Notes: a model not told the origin generated them from the letters alone. Positions 8,967-19,011 are shown, counted from the stretch's first letter. The stretch: 64,000 nt of DNA from JACKCP01 sp034007295 (GCA_034007295.1 JAVERC010000003.1:62001-126000); one strand, 5' to 3'. Program-made: numbers and translations.

Positions 8967-10193
8967 ATGAAAATATTATATCTTGCACACAGAATTCCAT
9001 ATCCGCCAAATAAAGGGGATAAAATAAGATCTTTCAATGAAATAAAATATTTGTCCCAAAAAAATGAAGTTGACCTTATTTGTCTTGCTGATGATAAAAA
9101 AGACCTTGTCTATGTAAAAGAGCTTGAAAAAATATGCGGCAAAGTATCAGTTTTTTTTCTTGATAAAAAAACTGCTCTATTAAGAGGTTTTTTATCGCTT
9201 TTAAAAAACAGACCCATATCAGCCGGTTATTTTTATCTTTCTGGTCTTCAAAATGTTTTTGATAAATGGATAAAAGAATCTGACTATGATGCAGTTTTAT
9301 GTTTCTGTTCTCCAATGGCAGAGTATCTGTTTAGATGCAAGTACCAAAAAAAAATAAAAGACATCCATCTTGCAATGGATTTTTGCGATCTCGACTCTGA
9401 CAAATGGAATCAGTATTCAAAGAATTCTTCCTTTATAAAAAGAAAAATTTACAATAAAGAATCAAATCTTTTATCTGAGTACGAAAAAAAAGTTAATAAA
9501 TTTTTTGATAATTCCTTTTTTGTCTCTTCGCCAGAAGCAGAACTTTTCAAATCAAAATTTCCTGAATGCAAAAATGTATATTCAATACCAAACGGTGTTG
9601 ATTATGAATTTTTCTCGTTTGATGAAAAAAGAGAGAATGTTTACCTTAAAAAAAATGCCTTTTCACCTGTAATGGTTTTTACCGGGGCTATGGACTATTA
9701 TGCAAATATTGATGCAGTTTTGTGGTTTGCTAAAAAAATTTTTCCTGTAATAAAAGAAAAATATCCGGACTCAATTTTTTGCATTGCAGGAAGTAATCCT
9801 TCAGATGAAGTTTCAGAGCTTGAGAAAATCAATGGAATCATTGTTACGGGATTTGTTGAAGACATAAGGCCTTATTACCAGCATGCGGATATAAGTGTTA
9901 TTCCCTTAAGAATAGCAAGGGGAATTCAGAATAAGGTTTTAGAGGCAATGTCAATGGGAAAAGCTGTTGTTTCAACCTCAAAGGCACTCGAAGGCATAAA
10001 CGCTACAAAAAATGAAGTTTGTAATGCTGATTTTGAACATGACTTTGCTCAAAAAATAATAGAGCTTTTTGAAAACAGGGAATTAAGGGAAAAAACAGGA
10101 AAAAATGCCAGAAATTTTGTGGAAAAAAATTTTTCATGGAAAGTTTCAATGTCTGATTTAGAAAGAAAATTATCTGCAGGAAAAAAAATATGA
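8967..10193 (+). CDS. Stp1-type glycosyltransferase, exosortase-associated
   Basis: A cytoplasmic GT-B glycosyltransferase for exopolysaccharide assembly. The N-terminus MKILYLAHRIPYPPNKGDKIRSFNE (read in two parts: MKILYLAHRIPYPP, then NKGDKIRSFNE) is diagnostic for the PEP-CTERM/EpsH1-associated sugar transferase (TIGR03087). The GT4 C-terminal domain has VFTGAMDYYANIDAVLWF, SVIPLRIARGIQNKVLEAMS and GKAVVSTSKALEGI. At 408 aa it is full length. It starts directly after the FemAB stop and overlaps the next gene by 4 bp. Confidence 0.92.
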   Translation: MKILYLAHRIPYPPNKGDKIRSFNEIKYLSQKNEVDLICLADDKKDLVYVKELEKICGKVSVFFLDKKTALLRGFLSLLKNRPISAGYFYLSGLQNVFDKWIKESDYDAVLCFCSPMAEYLFRCKYQKKIKDIHLAMDFCDLDSDKWNQYSKNSSFIKRKIYNKESNLLSEYEKKVNKFFDNSFFVSSPEAELFKSKFPECKNVYSIPNGVDYEFFSFDEKRENVYLKKNAFSPVMVFTGAMDYYANIDAVLWFAKKIFPVIKEKYPDSIFCIAGSNPSDEVSELEKINGIIVTGFVEDIRPYYQHADISVIPLRIARGIQNKVLEAMSMGKAVVSTSKALEGINATKNEVCNADFEHDFAQKIIELFENRELREKTGKNARNFVEKNFSWKVSMSDLERKLSAGKKI

Positions 10194-11341
10194 TAAAAAA
10201 TAAAACCATTTTATGCTTTGCAAGCGGTTATGATGCACCGCCAACGGGAAAGCATCACATCATGCATCTTCTGGAAAAAGAAAATATAGTTTTATGGGTT
10301 AATTATCATGCCTCAAGAACGCCTTCAGCAAGCGGTTCAGATTTGTCGTACATGGTAAAAAAGTTATTTGAAATATTTAAAGGAGTTAAAAAAAAGAGAA
10401 AAAATCTTTATGTTTTAACCCCTTTGGTTATTCCTCTTCCCTCTTCTGATCTTGTAAAGAAAATAAACAGAAAACTTCTTATTTTTCAGATTAAGGCTGT
10501 TTTAAAAAAAATAAAAAAAGGGCCTTTGCAAATTTGGTCTTTCACACCAGATATTTCTTATGTTTTAGGCAGTTTTAATGAGGAAAAGGTTTTGTATTAC
10601 TGCGTTGATGATCATGCAGCTTTTTCCGGATATGATAAAGACCAGGTATTAAGGGATGAAAAGGAACTTTGTGAAAATTCTGATCTGGTGCTTACAACTT
10701 CGACAGCTCTTCAGAAAGCAAAAAAAAGTTGGAACAAAAACACTGTGCTTGTACCACACGGAGTGGATTTTCAACATTTTAACAAAGCTGTCACACAAGA
10801 TTTACCCTGTCCTGAAGAAATAAAGAATATACCTTCGCCAAAGTTTGGTTTTTTCGGTCTTATAAGAGACTGGGTTGATCTTGACCTTGTAGCATCAGCT
10901 GCAGAAAAACGACCTGACTGGAATTTTATTTTTATTGGCGATGCAGACTCAAATGTGAATTTGACAAAATATAAAAAATTTAAAAATATTTATTTTCTTG
11001 GAAGAAAGAAATATGAGGAGCTTCCTTTTTACTGCAGATATTTTGATGCAGGACTTATCCCATTTAAGGTAAATGAGCTTACCTTTGCAGTAAATCCCAT
11101 AAAACTCAGGGAATATCTTTCAGCAGGTCTTCCTGTAATTTCTACTCCAATGCCTGAAGTTAAGCTTTACGAATCTCTGGTTTATATTGTTAAAAATACG
11201 GAGGAATTTATTGTAGCCTGTGAAGAAATTCTTCAAAATAAGGACGCAAAAGCTCTTGAAAAAAGGTGTAATGCAATGAAAGTGGAAACATGGAATCAAA
11301 AGCTTGAGATAATTTCAAAAAAAATATCATCATCATTTTAG
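10190..11341 (+). CDS. Glycosyltransferase, GT-B fold (TuaH-like)
   Basis: A 383-aa glycosyltransferase. The N-terminal half (CFASGYDAPPTGKHHIMHLL, then VLYYCVDDHAAFSGYD) resembles TuaH/WsaF-type sugar transferases. The C-terminal nucleotide-sugar half has KFGFFGLIRDWVDLDLV, YCRYFDAGLIPFKVN and LREYLSAGLPVISTPMPEV. It overlaps the previous gene by 4 bp, so it belongs to the same transcription unit. Donor and acceptor sugars cannot be assigned. Confidence 0.87.
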   Translation: MIKNKTILCFASGYDAPPTGKHHIMHLLEKENIVLWVNYHASRTPSASGSDLSYMVKKLFEIFKGVKKKRKNLYVLTPLVIPLPSSDLVKKINRKLLIFQIKAVLKKIKKGPLQIWSFTPDISYVLGSFNEEKVLYYCVDDHAAFSGYDKDQVLRDEKELCENSDLVLTTSTALQKAKKSWNKNTVLVPHGVDFQHFNKAVTQDLPCPEEIKNIPSPKFGFFGLIRDWVDLDLVASAAEKRPDWNFIFIGDADSNVNLTKYKKFKNIYFLGRKKYEELPFYCRYFDAGLIPFKVNELTFAVNPIKLREYLSAGLPVISTPMPEVKLYESLVYIVKNTEEFIVACEEILQNKDAKALEKRCNAMKVETWNQKLEIISKKISSSF

Positions 11342-11413
11342 TTTACAGATTTATGTTAAAGAAACACAGAGAGAGCTTAAATTTTATTTTTTGAAGAAAG
11401 AATAAATGAATAA

Positions 11414-12961
11414 ATGATAAGTAACAGAGTTTTTTTTAAAAATTTGTTGGCAAACTGGACAGGGCTTTCTGCCAATCTTGTTGTAATGTTTTTTTTGTCC
11501 CCATTTATTCTTCATTCCATAGGTATAACTGAATACGGTATCTGGCAGCTTCTTATTGTTCTTACCGGATATATGGGCATAATGGATCTTGGCATAAGGG
11601 CAAGTACGGGGCGATATATAATTCTTTATCTTGCAAAAAATGACATTAATAAAGTTGATGAAACAATTAGAACAGGTCTTGGAATATATTCTGTTCTAAG
11701 CGGTTTTATTCTTGGAGCAGGGTTTCTTCTCGGTATTTTTTTCCCTGAAATTTTTGAAGGGATTCCAAAAGCTTATCATAGGCTTATAGCTGTTTTATTT
11801 CCGATTTTTGCTGTCAATCTATGGATTTCTGCATTAAGAACCGTTCTTTCAAGTCTTTTGGCTGCATATGAAAGATTTGATTTATCAAACGGTTCAGAGC
11901 TTGTAGTGCTTTTTTTAAGAACAATTATTACAATAATTGTTTTAAAAATGGGGCTTTCTCTTATAGGGCTGACAATTGCTGTTATAGCAAGCAATATAGC
12001 AGGGTTAGTCGTTAATATAATTTTATGCAGAAAAATTCATGAAAACTTAAGAATCTGGCCTCTGCTTTTAAAAAAAGAAAGAGTAAAAGAACTTTATAAT
12101 TATGGTATAGGCGCCTTTATGCTTGCAGTGTCAGCAAAAGTAATTGGCCAGACAGATCTTGTTATTGCCGGAGCTTTTATTGATGTAAATTCTGTTGCAG
12201 TATACAGTGTTGGTGCAATGCTTATTTATTATTCTGACAGTTTTACAAAAAAAATAAATGGAACACTTTTCCCTTCTCTTCAAAAAGCGGTTACAACTAA
12301 AGATTTGGAAGAAGTTAAGTTTATTATGTACAGGCAGACAAGACTTTACCTGAGTGTCGGGATTTTATTATATGTCGGATATTTTTCATTTTGCCAGGAT
12401 TTTATAAAACTCTGGATGTATGATCCCAAAACCTTTTCAATGGAATCAGTTTATAAAGCTTCAGTTGTAATGCAGATACTTGCTTTTGCAAAACTTATAC
12501 TTCTTCCTGGTTCATTTAGCAGAAGTATTCTTTCAGCTACTGATAAAATCAAGTTTGCAGCAAATATGATTATAGTTGAAGCTTTTATAAACCTTGGTCT
12601 TTCCCTTGTTTTTGTTCTTGTTTTCGGACTTGGTTTAAAGGGTATTGCTCTTGGAACTCTTGTTTCAAATCTCACTATTCAGGTTTTTGTTCTCCCTTTT
12701 CATGCATTTAAAAAAGTAAAAATAAGCTGGATTGAATTTCTTTTAAAAATGGGATCAAGAGGTTTTTTAAGTGCAGTAATTTTTTTCGGGATATGCTTTT
12801 TTGTCCAGAAATTATTTATAATACAATCATGGTCTGGATTTTTTGTTCAGGTAGGATTTTCAGTTTTACTATACATTCCTCTTGTATTTATTTTCTTGCT
12901 TCATGAAAAAGATAAAAAAACAATTTTACAGATGCTGAGAAAAAAATTTTTAGCAATATAA
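11414..12961 (+). CDS. Wzx-type oligosaccharide flippase
   Basis: A MOP-superfamily membrane protein of 515 aa with 12-14 predicted helices. It begins FFKNLLANWTGLSANLVVMF and continues with SIGITEYGIWQLL, the usual Wzx/polysaccharide-synthesis pattern. It would flip undecaprenyl-linked repeat units to the periplasm. The next gene starts 4 bp after its stop. Confidence 0.92.
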   Translation: MISNRVFFKNLLANWTGLSANLVVMFFLSPFILHSIGITEYGIWQLLIVLTGYMGIMDLGIRASTGRYIILYLAKNDINKVDETIRTGLGIYSVLSGFILGAGFLLGIFFPEIFEGIPKAYHRLIAVLFPIFAVNLWISALRTVLSSLLAAYERFDLSNGSELVVLFLRTIITIIVLKMGLSLIGLTIAVIASNIAGLVVNIILCRKIHENLRIWPLLLKKERVKELYNYGIGAFMLAVSAKVIGQTDLVIAGAFIDVNSVAVYSVGAMLIYYSDSFTKKINGTLFPSLQKAVTTKDLEEVKFIMYRQTRLYLSVGILLYVGYFSFCQDFIKLWMYDPKTFSMESVYKASVVMQILAFAKLILLPGSFSRSILSATDKIKFAANMIIVEAFINLGLSLVFVLVFGLGLKGIALGTLVSNLTIQVFVLPFHAFKKVKISWIEFLLKMGSRGFLSAVIFFGICFFVQKLFIIQSWSGFFVQVGFSVLLYIPLVFIFLLHEKDKKTILQMLRKKFLAI

Positions 12962-12965
12962 ACTG

Positions 12966-14165
12966 ATGGTTGGGAAAATTATGAAAATTAAAAATCCGCC
13001 GGCACTTATCCTTGGATCAGGTGGAAACGGTTTAGGCATCGCAAGATCACTTGGGAAAAGGGGTGTCTATACAATTATTATTACAGAAAATAATAATAAC
13101 TGGGATTGTAAAAGCAGATATATAAATGAAGCATTTTTGTTTACAGGTTCAGAAGAAGAACTTATTGAAATGCTTTTAGTAAACAAAGATTTACAAAAAA
13201 ATAATCCTGTTCTTTTTCCTGTAAGAGATGCAACTGTAAATGCAATAGCTTCCAGATATGATGAAATAAAAAACTATTATAAAATTTTGCTTCCTCCAGC
13301 TGATGTTATAATATCTTCCCTTTGCAAAACCGGTTTTCAAAAAATAGCAATGGGTAATAATTTTTTGGTTCCAAAAACATTTTCTATTAAAAATGAAGAG
13401 GAACTTGCTGAAATTGCAGACAACATAAGCTTTCCCTGTATATTGAAACCTGAACTTAGAAACCATGAATTTATTAAAAACGGAACCCAGAAAGCATTTA
13501 TTCCCCAAAACAGAAAAAGTCTTTTAGATTCATATAGATTATTTTCTAAAGCCTCCCCAATGGCTGTTGTACAGGAGTATGTTCAAGGAGGCGATGATAA
13601 TCTTTATTTTTGTTTTCAGTATTATGATAACAAAGGCAACTTAGCTGCTTCAATTACAGGAAAAAAAATAAGGCAGTGGCCTTTAAAATGTGGAAGTACA
13701 TGTTCATGCAGGGTTGTAAAATGTCCTGAAGTTGAAAAACTTTCCGAACAATTTTTTAAAACCATAAATTATATAGGTCCCTGTTCAATGGAATTTAAAA
13801 AAGATTCTGTAACAGGTAAATATTATTATATTGAACCAACCATAGGAAGACTTGACTGGAATAACAGCTTTGCTGAAGGAAACGGAATTCCACTGGCGTA
13901 TATTACATATATAGATGCAATTGGAGAAAAAATTCCCAAATTTAAAAAAAAGTTTTTCAACAGAAAATGGATAAGATGGAAAGCCGATTATAAAGCAGCA
14001 ATGGAGCAGATCAATGCCGGTGAGCTTGACTATTTAAAATGGATAAAATCAATAACACCGCCTATAGTAAATCCGTTTTGGAGTATTACCGATCCTTTGC
14101 CAGTAATAAGTTCTTACAGCGGCAGGTTAAAAAACAAAATTAAAAAAATTTTAAAACAAAATTGA
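12966..14165 (+). CDS. ATP-grasp ligase (COG3919-like)
   Basis: A cytoplasmic ATP-grasp protein. A pre-ATP-grasp Rossmann segment lies near the start (PALILGSGGNGLGIARSLGKRG). The ATP-binding lysine region (FPCILKPELRNHEF), the lid (VVQEYVQGGDDNLYFCF) and the metal-binding end (CSMEFKKDSVTGKYYYIEPT) follow. Such enzymes join a carboxylate to an amine, thiol or hydroxyl through an acyl phosphate, and homologues are common in exosortase loci. The start may be 12966 or the ATG at 12981 (MKIKNPP); neither has a strong ribosome-binding site. Likely role: adding an amino acid or acyl group to the polymer or its precursor (inference). Confidence 0.82.
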   Translation: MVGKIMKIKNPPALILGSGGNGLGIARSLGKRGVYTIIITENNNNWDCKSRYINEAFLFTGSEEELIEMLLVNKDLQKNNPVLFPVRDATVNAIASRYDEIKNYYKILLPPADVIISSLCKTGFQKIAMGNNFLVPKTFSIKNEEELAEIADNISFPCILKPELRNHEFIKNGTQKAFIPQNRKSLLDSYRLFSKASPMAVVQEYVQGGDDNLYFCFQYYDNKGNLAASITGKKIRQWPLKCGSTCSCRVVKCPEVEKLSEQFFKTINYIGPCSMEFKKDSVTGKYYYIEPTIGRLDWNNSFAEGNGIPLAYITYIDAIGEKIPKFKKKFFNRKWIRWKADYKAAMEQINAGELDYLKWIKSITPPIVNPFWSITDPLPVISSYSGRLKNKIKKILKQN

Positions 14166-14181
14166 GATAATATTGCTGAGT

Positions 14182-14751
14182 ATGAAAAAGTTAAAAAAAA
14201 AATTAAGAAAAGTTTGGCTGGTTGAAAATTATGATATTTATGAAAAAAAGCTGGGACAGGAAGGAAATTTTCAAAGAAAATTTGTATTCAGAGAAGTAAA
14301 AGAGGAAAAAGATATTAGCCTTGTTGCTCAACAGTTCAAAGGTCATTTTGGGAAAAATGGAGCAAAAGTTCTTTTACAAAGAATAAATAATGGCAAAATA
14401 CTGATCGCCGGGTTTGAAACAAAAGAGTCTGATAAAATCTGTTTTATATCCTGGCTTTCTGATTCAGAGCCCGATTTTTTAGAAATAAAGAAAAAAAAGA
14501 AGCTAAGAAAAAAAACTTTATATAGTTTCAGAACACTTGTTCCTGAAGAATTCAGAAATAAAAAAGTTGGACGCGAGGGAATCTCTTATGCACATGAACT
14601 TGCTGTTAAAAAAGGTTTTGAAGAAATATTATGTATTGTAAAAAAAGACAATATTGCTTCTAAAAAAATGTTTGAGAGCCTTGGATGGCGTAAAAACGGG
14701 GCTATTATAAGAAAAGTATTATTTAAAAAAGAAACCTTTAAAGTTTTGTAA
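14182..14751 (+). CDS. GNAT-family N-acetyltransferase
   Basis: A GCN5-related acyltransferase of about 189 aa. The N-terminus is lysine-rich. The acetyl-CoA-binding core is visible as FRTLVPEEFRNKKVGREGIS (an RxxGxG-like loop), AHELAVKKGFEEILCIVKKD and NIASKKMFESLGWRKNG. I take the ATG at 14182; an in-frame TTG at 14173 is possible but has no better ribosome-binding site. Nucleotide-sugar amine acylation is plausible between an ATP-grasp and a deacetylase gene, but the substrate is unknown. Confidence 0.8.
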   Translation: MKKLKKKLRKVWLVENYDIYEKKLGQEGNFQRKFVFREVKEEKDISLVAQQFKGHFGKNGAKVLLQRINNGKILIAGFETKESDKICFISWLSDSEPDFLEIKKKKKLRKKTLYSFRTLVPEEFRNKKVGREGISYAHELAVKKGFEEILCIVKKDNIASKKMFESLGWRKNGAIIRKVLFKKETFKVL

Positions 14752-14771
14752 AAATTTCGGATAGTAAATAT

Positions 14772-16367
14772 ATGGAAAATATTTTTAAACTAAATGTTTG
14801 CCTTGCATCAGAAGAAAGCGCATGGGTTTCTCTTCTTAATTCTGAAGGAATTTTTTTTGAAAAATTTTACACAAAATCAAAATTTTTTCCTTTAGTAGTT
14901 ATAGTCCCTTCAAATGCACCAAAAAAAATATGTAAAAAAATTCTTTCAGACTTCTACAACAAAAATTTATCAGTTATTTCTGATTCAAAATATTTTAATA
15001 ATAAGATTATTGGTGAAAAGGAATCAATAAAGTTTCCTTATGACAAAGAAAACTTTTGCGGACTTAGAAAATCTGACTTTTCCCTTTCTTTTGATTTAAA
15101 CACTGTATCAAAGGATAAAAGCAAGGCTTTTCTGCTTCCCTTTTCCTTAAAATCTAAATGGACTTCAAAAAAACATGATAAAAGATTTATTCAAATTGGT
15201 GAAAAAGAAAATATTTTTGAAGAAATGTGCAGTATTAACAAAAAGAATCTTTTTCATGTAATAAGAGAACTTATAAAAAAAGCCTTTTTTTTCCAAGGCC
15301 TTCCTTATGTACATAAATGGTATTATCCAGAAAATTACAGAACTGTATTAAGCATAAGAGGGGATGCTGATGGAGGACCAGAAAAAAATTTAAGAAATTG
15401 GCTGGAAGCATTAAAACCCTATTTCTCTTTTTCTTCGGTTTTTTTTTGTGTGGAAAAATATGAAAGCAAGGCCAATCTTATAAAAGAAAGCCATGAAGCA
15501 GGTATTGAAGTAGGTAGTCATAACTTCTGGCATATAATATTTAAAGATTATTTAACCAATTTTATTTCTTTATCCAAGGCAGAAAAACTAATATCAACCT
15601 ATGCTAAAAAACCTTCAGGCTTTGTTTTTCCTGCTTATTTCTGGCATAAATCAATGTATAAAGCTCTTGAAAAAAAAGGGTATTTATATTCTTCTTCATT
15701 TGGTTTAAGTCATGATTTGCTTCCCTATTATCCTGTAATAGGCAAAAAACAGGGAAAGGTTTTAGAAATTCCCTTTCATTGTCTTGGAGACAGATTTGTT
15801 AATTTTGGAATGCCTCTTGACTCAGAAAAAACAAGGTCTTTTTTTAAAAAACTGATTAAAAAAAAGTATGATGCAGGAGAGCCTTTTTTTTTTTACGGAC
15901 ATCCGGATATTGAAGGCAGAATGGGGAATAATACCGATCTTTTAGAATTTATAATAAAAGAAGCTTTGTCTTATGAAATGGTTAAACCCGTAAAACTTTC
16001 AGAGTTTTCGAAATGGTGGAAAATCCGTACTGAAAGTAATGCAGAACTTTTTTTTGATATGGAAAAAAACAAAATAAAAGTTGCTGTAGACTCTATTGGA
16101 ATAGATATTGGACTTCATGTAAAAATTGAAACCCACAATGAAGAGACATATATATGTCCTTTTGCTGATTGGGTTAAAATAAATGAACTTGAAAACTTCC
16201 CCCCAATTTTTATTCCAAAAACCTATGAGGTTGGCGAAATTATTTTTAATGATGAGGATAAAGAAAATAAAAAATTTTTTTATTTTAATTGGAAAAAAAG
16301 AGCAAACTTCAAAAGATTTATCAAGGCTTATTTAAAAGTATATTTTTATTTTTTGATTAAAAGTTAG
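14772..16367 (+). CDS. Polysaccharide deacetylase-like protein with extra N- and C-terminal domains
   Basis: A 531-aa protein with a NodB-type deacetylase core at roughly residues 185-410. The catalytic Asp region is LSIRGDADGGPEKN, metal-binding histidines are in GIEVGSHNFWHIIF, and later motifs are SGFVFPAYFWHKSMY and FFFYGHPDIEGRMG. Residues 1-180 form an unassigned domain, and residues 420-531 form a beta-rich tail. No signal peptide is seen, so it may act on cytoplasmic precursors. The N-terminal domain is unlike that of standard deacetylases and I do not recognise it. Confidence 0.78.
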   Translation: MENIFKLNVCLASEESAWVSLLNSEGIFFEKFYTKSKFFPLVVIVPSNAPKKICKKILSDFYNKNLSVISDSKYFNNKIIGEKESIKFPYDKENFCGLRKSDFSLSFDLNTVSKDKSKAFLLPFSLKSKWTSKKHDKRFIQIGEKENIFEEMCSINKKNLFHVIRELIKKAFFFQGLPYVHKWYYPENYRTVLSIRGDADGGPEKNLRNWLEALKPYFSFSSVFFCVEKYESKANLIKESHEAGIEVGSHNFWHIIFKDYLTNFISLSKAEKLISTYAKKPSGFVFPAYFWHKSMYKALEKKGYLYSSSFGLSHDLLPYYPVIGKKQGKVLEIPFHCLGDRFVNFGMPLDSEKTRSFFKKLIKKKYDAGEPFFFYGHPDIEGRMGNNTDLLEFIIKEALSYEMVKPVKLSEFSKWWKIRTESNAELFFDMEKNKIKVAVDSIGIDIGLHVKIETHNEETYICPFADWVKINELENFPPIFIPKTYEVGEIIFNDEDKENKKFFYFNWKKRANFKRFIKAYLKVYFYFLIKS

Positions 16368-16380
16368 GTTGTTTATTTAT

Positions 16381-16522
16381 TTCGTTGCTGAACGAAAACG
16401 GCCTTTTTTGTCCATTCTTAAGTCAGATTCAAAATTTAATCCTCAAAATACTCAATGTATCCTAAAGGTTAAATTTTTCATCTTCCTTGAACTGAACAAA
16501 AAATTCTCGTTTCGGCCAATCA
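16381..16522 (-). repeat. Dispersed repeat R1, copy a (inverted orientation)
   Basis: A non-coding element of about 140 bp. Its reverse complement matches the stretches at 42061-42196 and 53156-53293 over nearly their whole length, sharing ATTGGCCGAAA at one end and the core GATTAAATTTTGAATCTGA. The ends are imperfect inverted repeats: CGAAAACGGCCTTTTTTGT on one side, CGAAACGAGAATTTTTTGT on the other, both read inward. This is a MITE-like arrangement. It fills the gap between a deacetylase gene and an ATP-grasp gene. Confidence 0.75.
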
Positions 16523-16552
16523 CTATTTAATAAAAATTTATGGAAAATTAAG

Positions 16553-17674
16553 ATGATAAAAAAAATACTAAGGAAAACAGGAGTTAAAATTATAAGAAAA
16601 GCTGGTTATTCGACATATACAGCACCAAAATTTTTTGATTGTTTTGTAAATGATTTGTTTAATCTTAGAGAGGTTTCTTTTAAAGATAAAATATGGGCTT
16701 ACCAAAGGGGGTTTTTTAGTGAGCAAATTAAAAGATATAATTTAAATGATTCAAACTACAAAGACTATTTATCAGATTTTGATTATATGAAACTTCAGCC
16801 TATAAATAAAATGACGGGCTTTATAGACGATAAGTTAAAGATGAGGTATGCATTTGATAAATTTGCAGATTATATGCCTAAATATTTTTATCTCATTTCT
16901 TATGGAAAGGTTTATCCTCTAATTGATACTTATTCAGATGAGAATAAAGGCTTAAGTAATATTTTTGATCTGGTTGAGAAAGAAGGAAATCTTGCTTTAA
17001 AACCGTGTTCAGGGACAGGAGGTCAAGGCTTTATAAAGCTTTCTTATAAAAATAAAGATTATTTTTTAAATAATAGGTTAAAGTCAAAAAAAGATGTTGA
17101 AGAAATGCTTGGAAAGCTTAAAAATTATTTGGTAACTCAATATCTTATTCCACACCAAGATATAAGGAAAATATATGAAAATACACCCAATGTTATTAGG
17201 CTAGTTGTTATAAATGATAGGGAAAATTCACCTCAAATAACAGCTGCATCCATCAGATTTGGTACAAAAGTGACTGGAATGATAGATAATTCAGGGGCAG
17301 GAGCTGTTCATTGCGGTGTTGATATAGAAAGCGGAAGAATTTTTAATCCAAGAATTACCTCAAAAAACAGGGTTGTCGAACTTGAAAGGCATCCGGAAAG
17401 CAATGTTCCAATAAAAGGATTGGTTCCTCATTGGGATTTTATAAAAACAAAGGTTAAGGAAATTTGCTGCAGTTTTCCAAATCTTATTTTTGTTGGATTT
17501 GATATCGTGGTAACAGACAAAAGTTTTAAATTTATAGAAATAAATTCTCATCTTGGGAGCAAATTTATTCAAACATTTTACCCTTTTATGAAAAATGAGT
17601 ATTCAAAAAATTTTTTTAATGAGTTATTAACAAAAAAAAGATTATCTCATAAAAAAAAGATTATTAAAATTTAG
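16553..17674 (+). CDS. Sugar-transfer-associated ATP-grasp protein
   Basis: A 373-aa protein resembling the ATP-grasp family linked to sugar-transfer loci (PF14397). Visible landmarks are NKMTGFIDDKLKMRYAFDKF, the ATP-binding LALKPCSGTGGQGFIKL with its lysine and glycine-rich loop, LVTQYLIPHQDIRKIY, NVIRLVVIND and the metal-ligand end FVGFDIVVTDKSFKFIEIN. The family may ligate an amino acid or other carboxylate to a glycan intermediate; its substrate is not known. Repeat R1a lies just upstream, so this gene may start a new transcript. Confidence 0.83.
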   Translation: MIKKILRKTGVKIIRKAGYSTYTAPKFFDCFVNDLFNLREVSFKDKIWAYQRGFFSEQIKRYNLNDSNYKDYLSDFDYMKLQPINKMTGFIDDKLKMRYAFDKFADYMPKYFYLISYGKVYPLIDTYSDENKGLSNIFDLVEKEGNLALKPCSGTGGQGFIKLSYKNKDYFLNNRLKSKKDVEEMLGKLKNYLVTQYLIPHQDIRKIYENTPNVIRLVVINDRENSPQITAASIRFGTKVTGMIDNSGAGAVHCGVDIESGRIFNPRITSKNRVVELERHPESNVPIKGLVPHWDFIKTKVKEICCSFPNLIFVGFDIVVTDKSFKFIEINSHLGSKFIQTFYPFMKNEYSKNFFNELLTKKRLSHKKKIIKI

Positions 17675-17736
17675 ATGTATTCAATTCAACTATTATTCAT
17701 CTTTTTGTATTAAAAAAATTAGGAAAGAATTCACCA

Positions 17737-19008
17737 ATGAAAATCCTGCACATATCAGCACTTCCTCTCTGGTCAATGGACGGCAGGGGAGGAATGCCTT
17801 CTCTTCTTGAAACAGTCAGGGGTCATGCTAAAGCAGGCCATGAAATTGAAATGATTTTACCTGAGTATGATTTATTCTCAAATGAATTAGAACCTATTGA
17901 TTCAACCAATAATCCTGGAATAAAGATTCATATAGTAAAATGTCCCTGGCTTTATCCAATAAAATCTTTTCGAAAAAAAATAATTAAAAAACACGGTAAT
18001 GAAATTCCATACATATTAAGGTGGATAATAAATCTGTCTATATTTAAACTTTTTACGATTTCTCTTGTTTTAAAGGGATTTAAAATAAAAAAAAATTTTT
18101 CTCCAGAGCTTATTTATAGTCATAATCAATATTCATCCATGGCAGGTTTTCTTTTAGCAAAATTTTGGAAAATACCAAACGTCACAAGACTTTATGGAAC
18201 ATTTCTGGCGGATCTCATGAAAAAGCCTTTTGTTTCATTAAGATATCCAACAGCTGCCGCAGGATATTTTGTCCCCTCAAATTTACTTATCTGTGCAAAT
18301 GACGGAACAAGGGGAGATGAAGTTGCTGGAAAATTTAAAATTAACCCTAAAAAATTCAGATTCTGGCAAAATGGGATAAAACTTCCTGAAAAGTCAGTGA
18401 ATATTGATAAAGAAGTATTCATTGAAAAATATGGCAAAAATTTAAAAAAAGACAGTATCTGGATAGTATCATGTTCAAGACTCAGCAGTTGGAAAAGAAT
18501 AGACAGAATGCTTTATGCCCTGAAATACTGCGTTCAAAAAAACACAGACTGCCAGCTTGTAATTGCAGGAGAAGGACCTGAAAAAAAATATCTTGAAAAA
18601 CTTGCAAAGGAAATCGGGGTTTCAGATTATGTTGTCTGGCTTGGCTCTGTTGCCCATGATGAAATCTGGTCTTTAATGAATATTGCAGATATTTTTATGA
18701 TTACAAATGATGTAACAAACAGATGCAATCCTCTTTATGAAGCTGCATGGGCAGGTCTTCCTGTTGTTTCTGTAAAGGATCCTTCAACAAAAGATCTTTT
18801 AACTGACGGTAAAAATGCTTTTGTTTCAAAAAAAGACAATCATGAGGAAATGGGAAAAAAGCTTTTAAAACTTTGTTCAGACAAAGATTTAAGAAGTAAA
18901 TTTGGCAGGGAGCAAAAAAAATTGTCTTCTCAATTTAAAACCTGGGAAGAAAGAATGAAAGATGAATGCAGGGAACTTGAAAAAATAGTATCACCAGGAA
19001 AAAATTAA
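17737..19008 (+). CDS. Family 4 glycosyltransferase
   Basis: A GT-B glycosyltransferase of 423 aa. The N-terminal acceptor domain begins MKILHISALPLWSMDGRGGM. The donor-binding domain has WIVSCSRLSSWKRIDRML, QLVIAGEGPEKKYLEKLAKE and NPLYEAAWAGLPVVSVKD, which is the E-x7-E-type region. No membrane segment is obvious. The O-ligase homologue starts 3 bp after its stop, so the two are probably co-translated. Confidence 0.88.
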   Translation: MKILHISALPLWSMDGRGGMPSLLETVRGHAKAGHEIEMILPEYDLFSNELEPIDSTNNPGIKIHIVKCPWLYPIKSFRKKIIKKHGNEIPYILRWIINLSIFKLFTISLVLKGFKIKKNFSPELIYSHNQYSSMAGFLLAKFWKIPNVTRLYGTFLADLMKKPFVSLRYPTAAAGYFVPSNLLICANDGTRGDEVAGKFKINPKKFRFWQNGIKLPEKSVNIDKEVFIEKYGKNLKKDSIWIVSCSRLSSWKRIDRMLYALKYCVQKNTDCQLVIAGEGPEKKYLEKLAKEIGVSDYVVWLGSVAHDEIWSLMNIADIFMITNDVTNRCNPLYEAAWAGLPVVSVKDPSTKDLLTDGKNAFVSKKDNHEEMGKKLLKLCSDKDLRSKFGREQKKLSSQFKTWEERMKDECRELEKIVSPGKN

Positions 19009-19011
19009 TTT

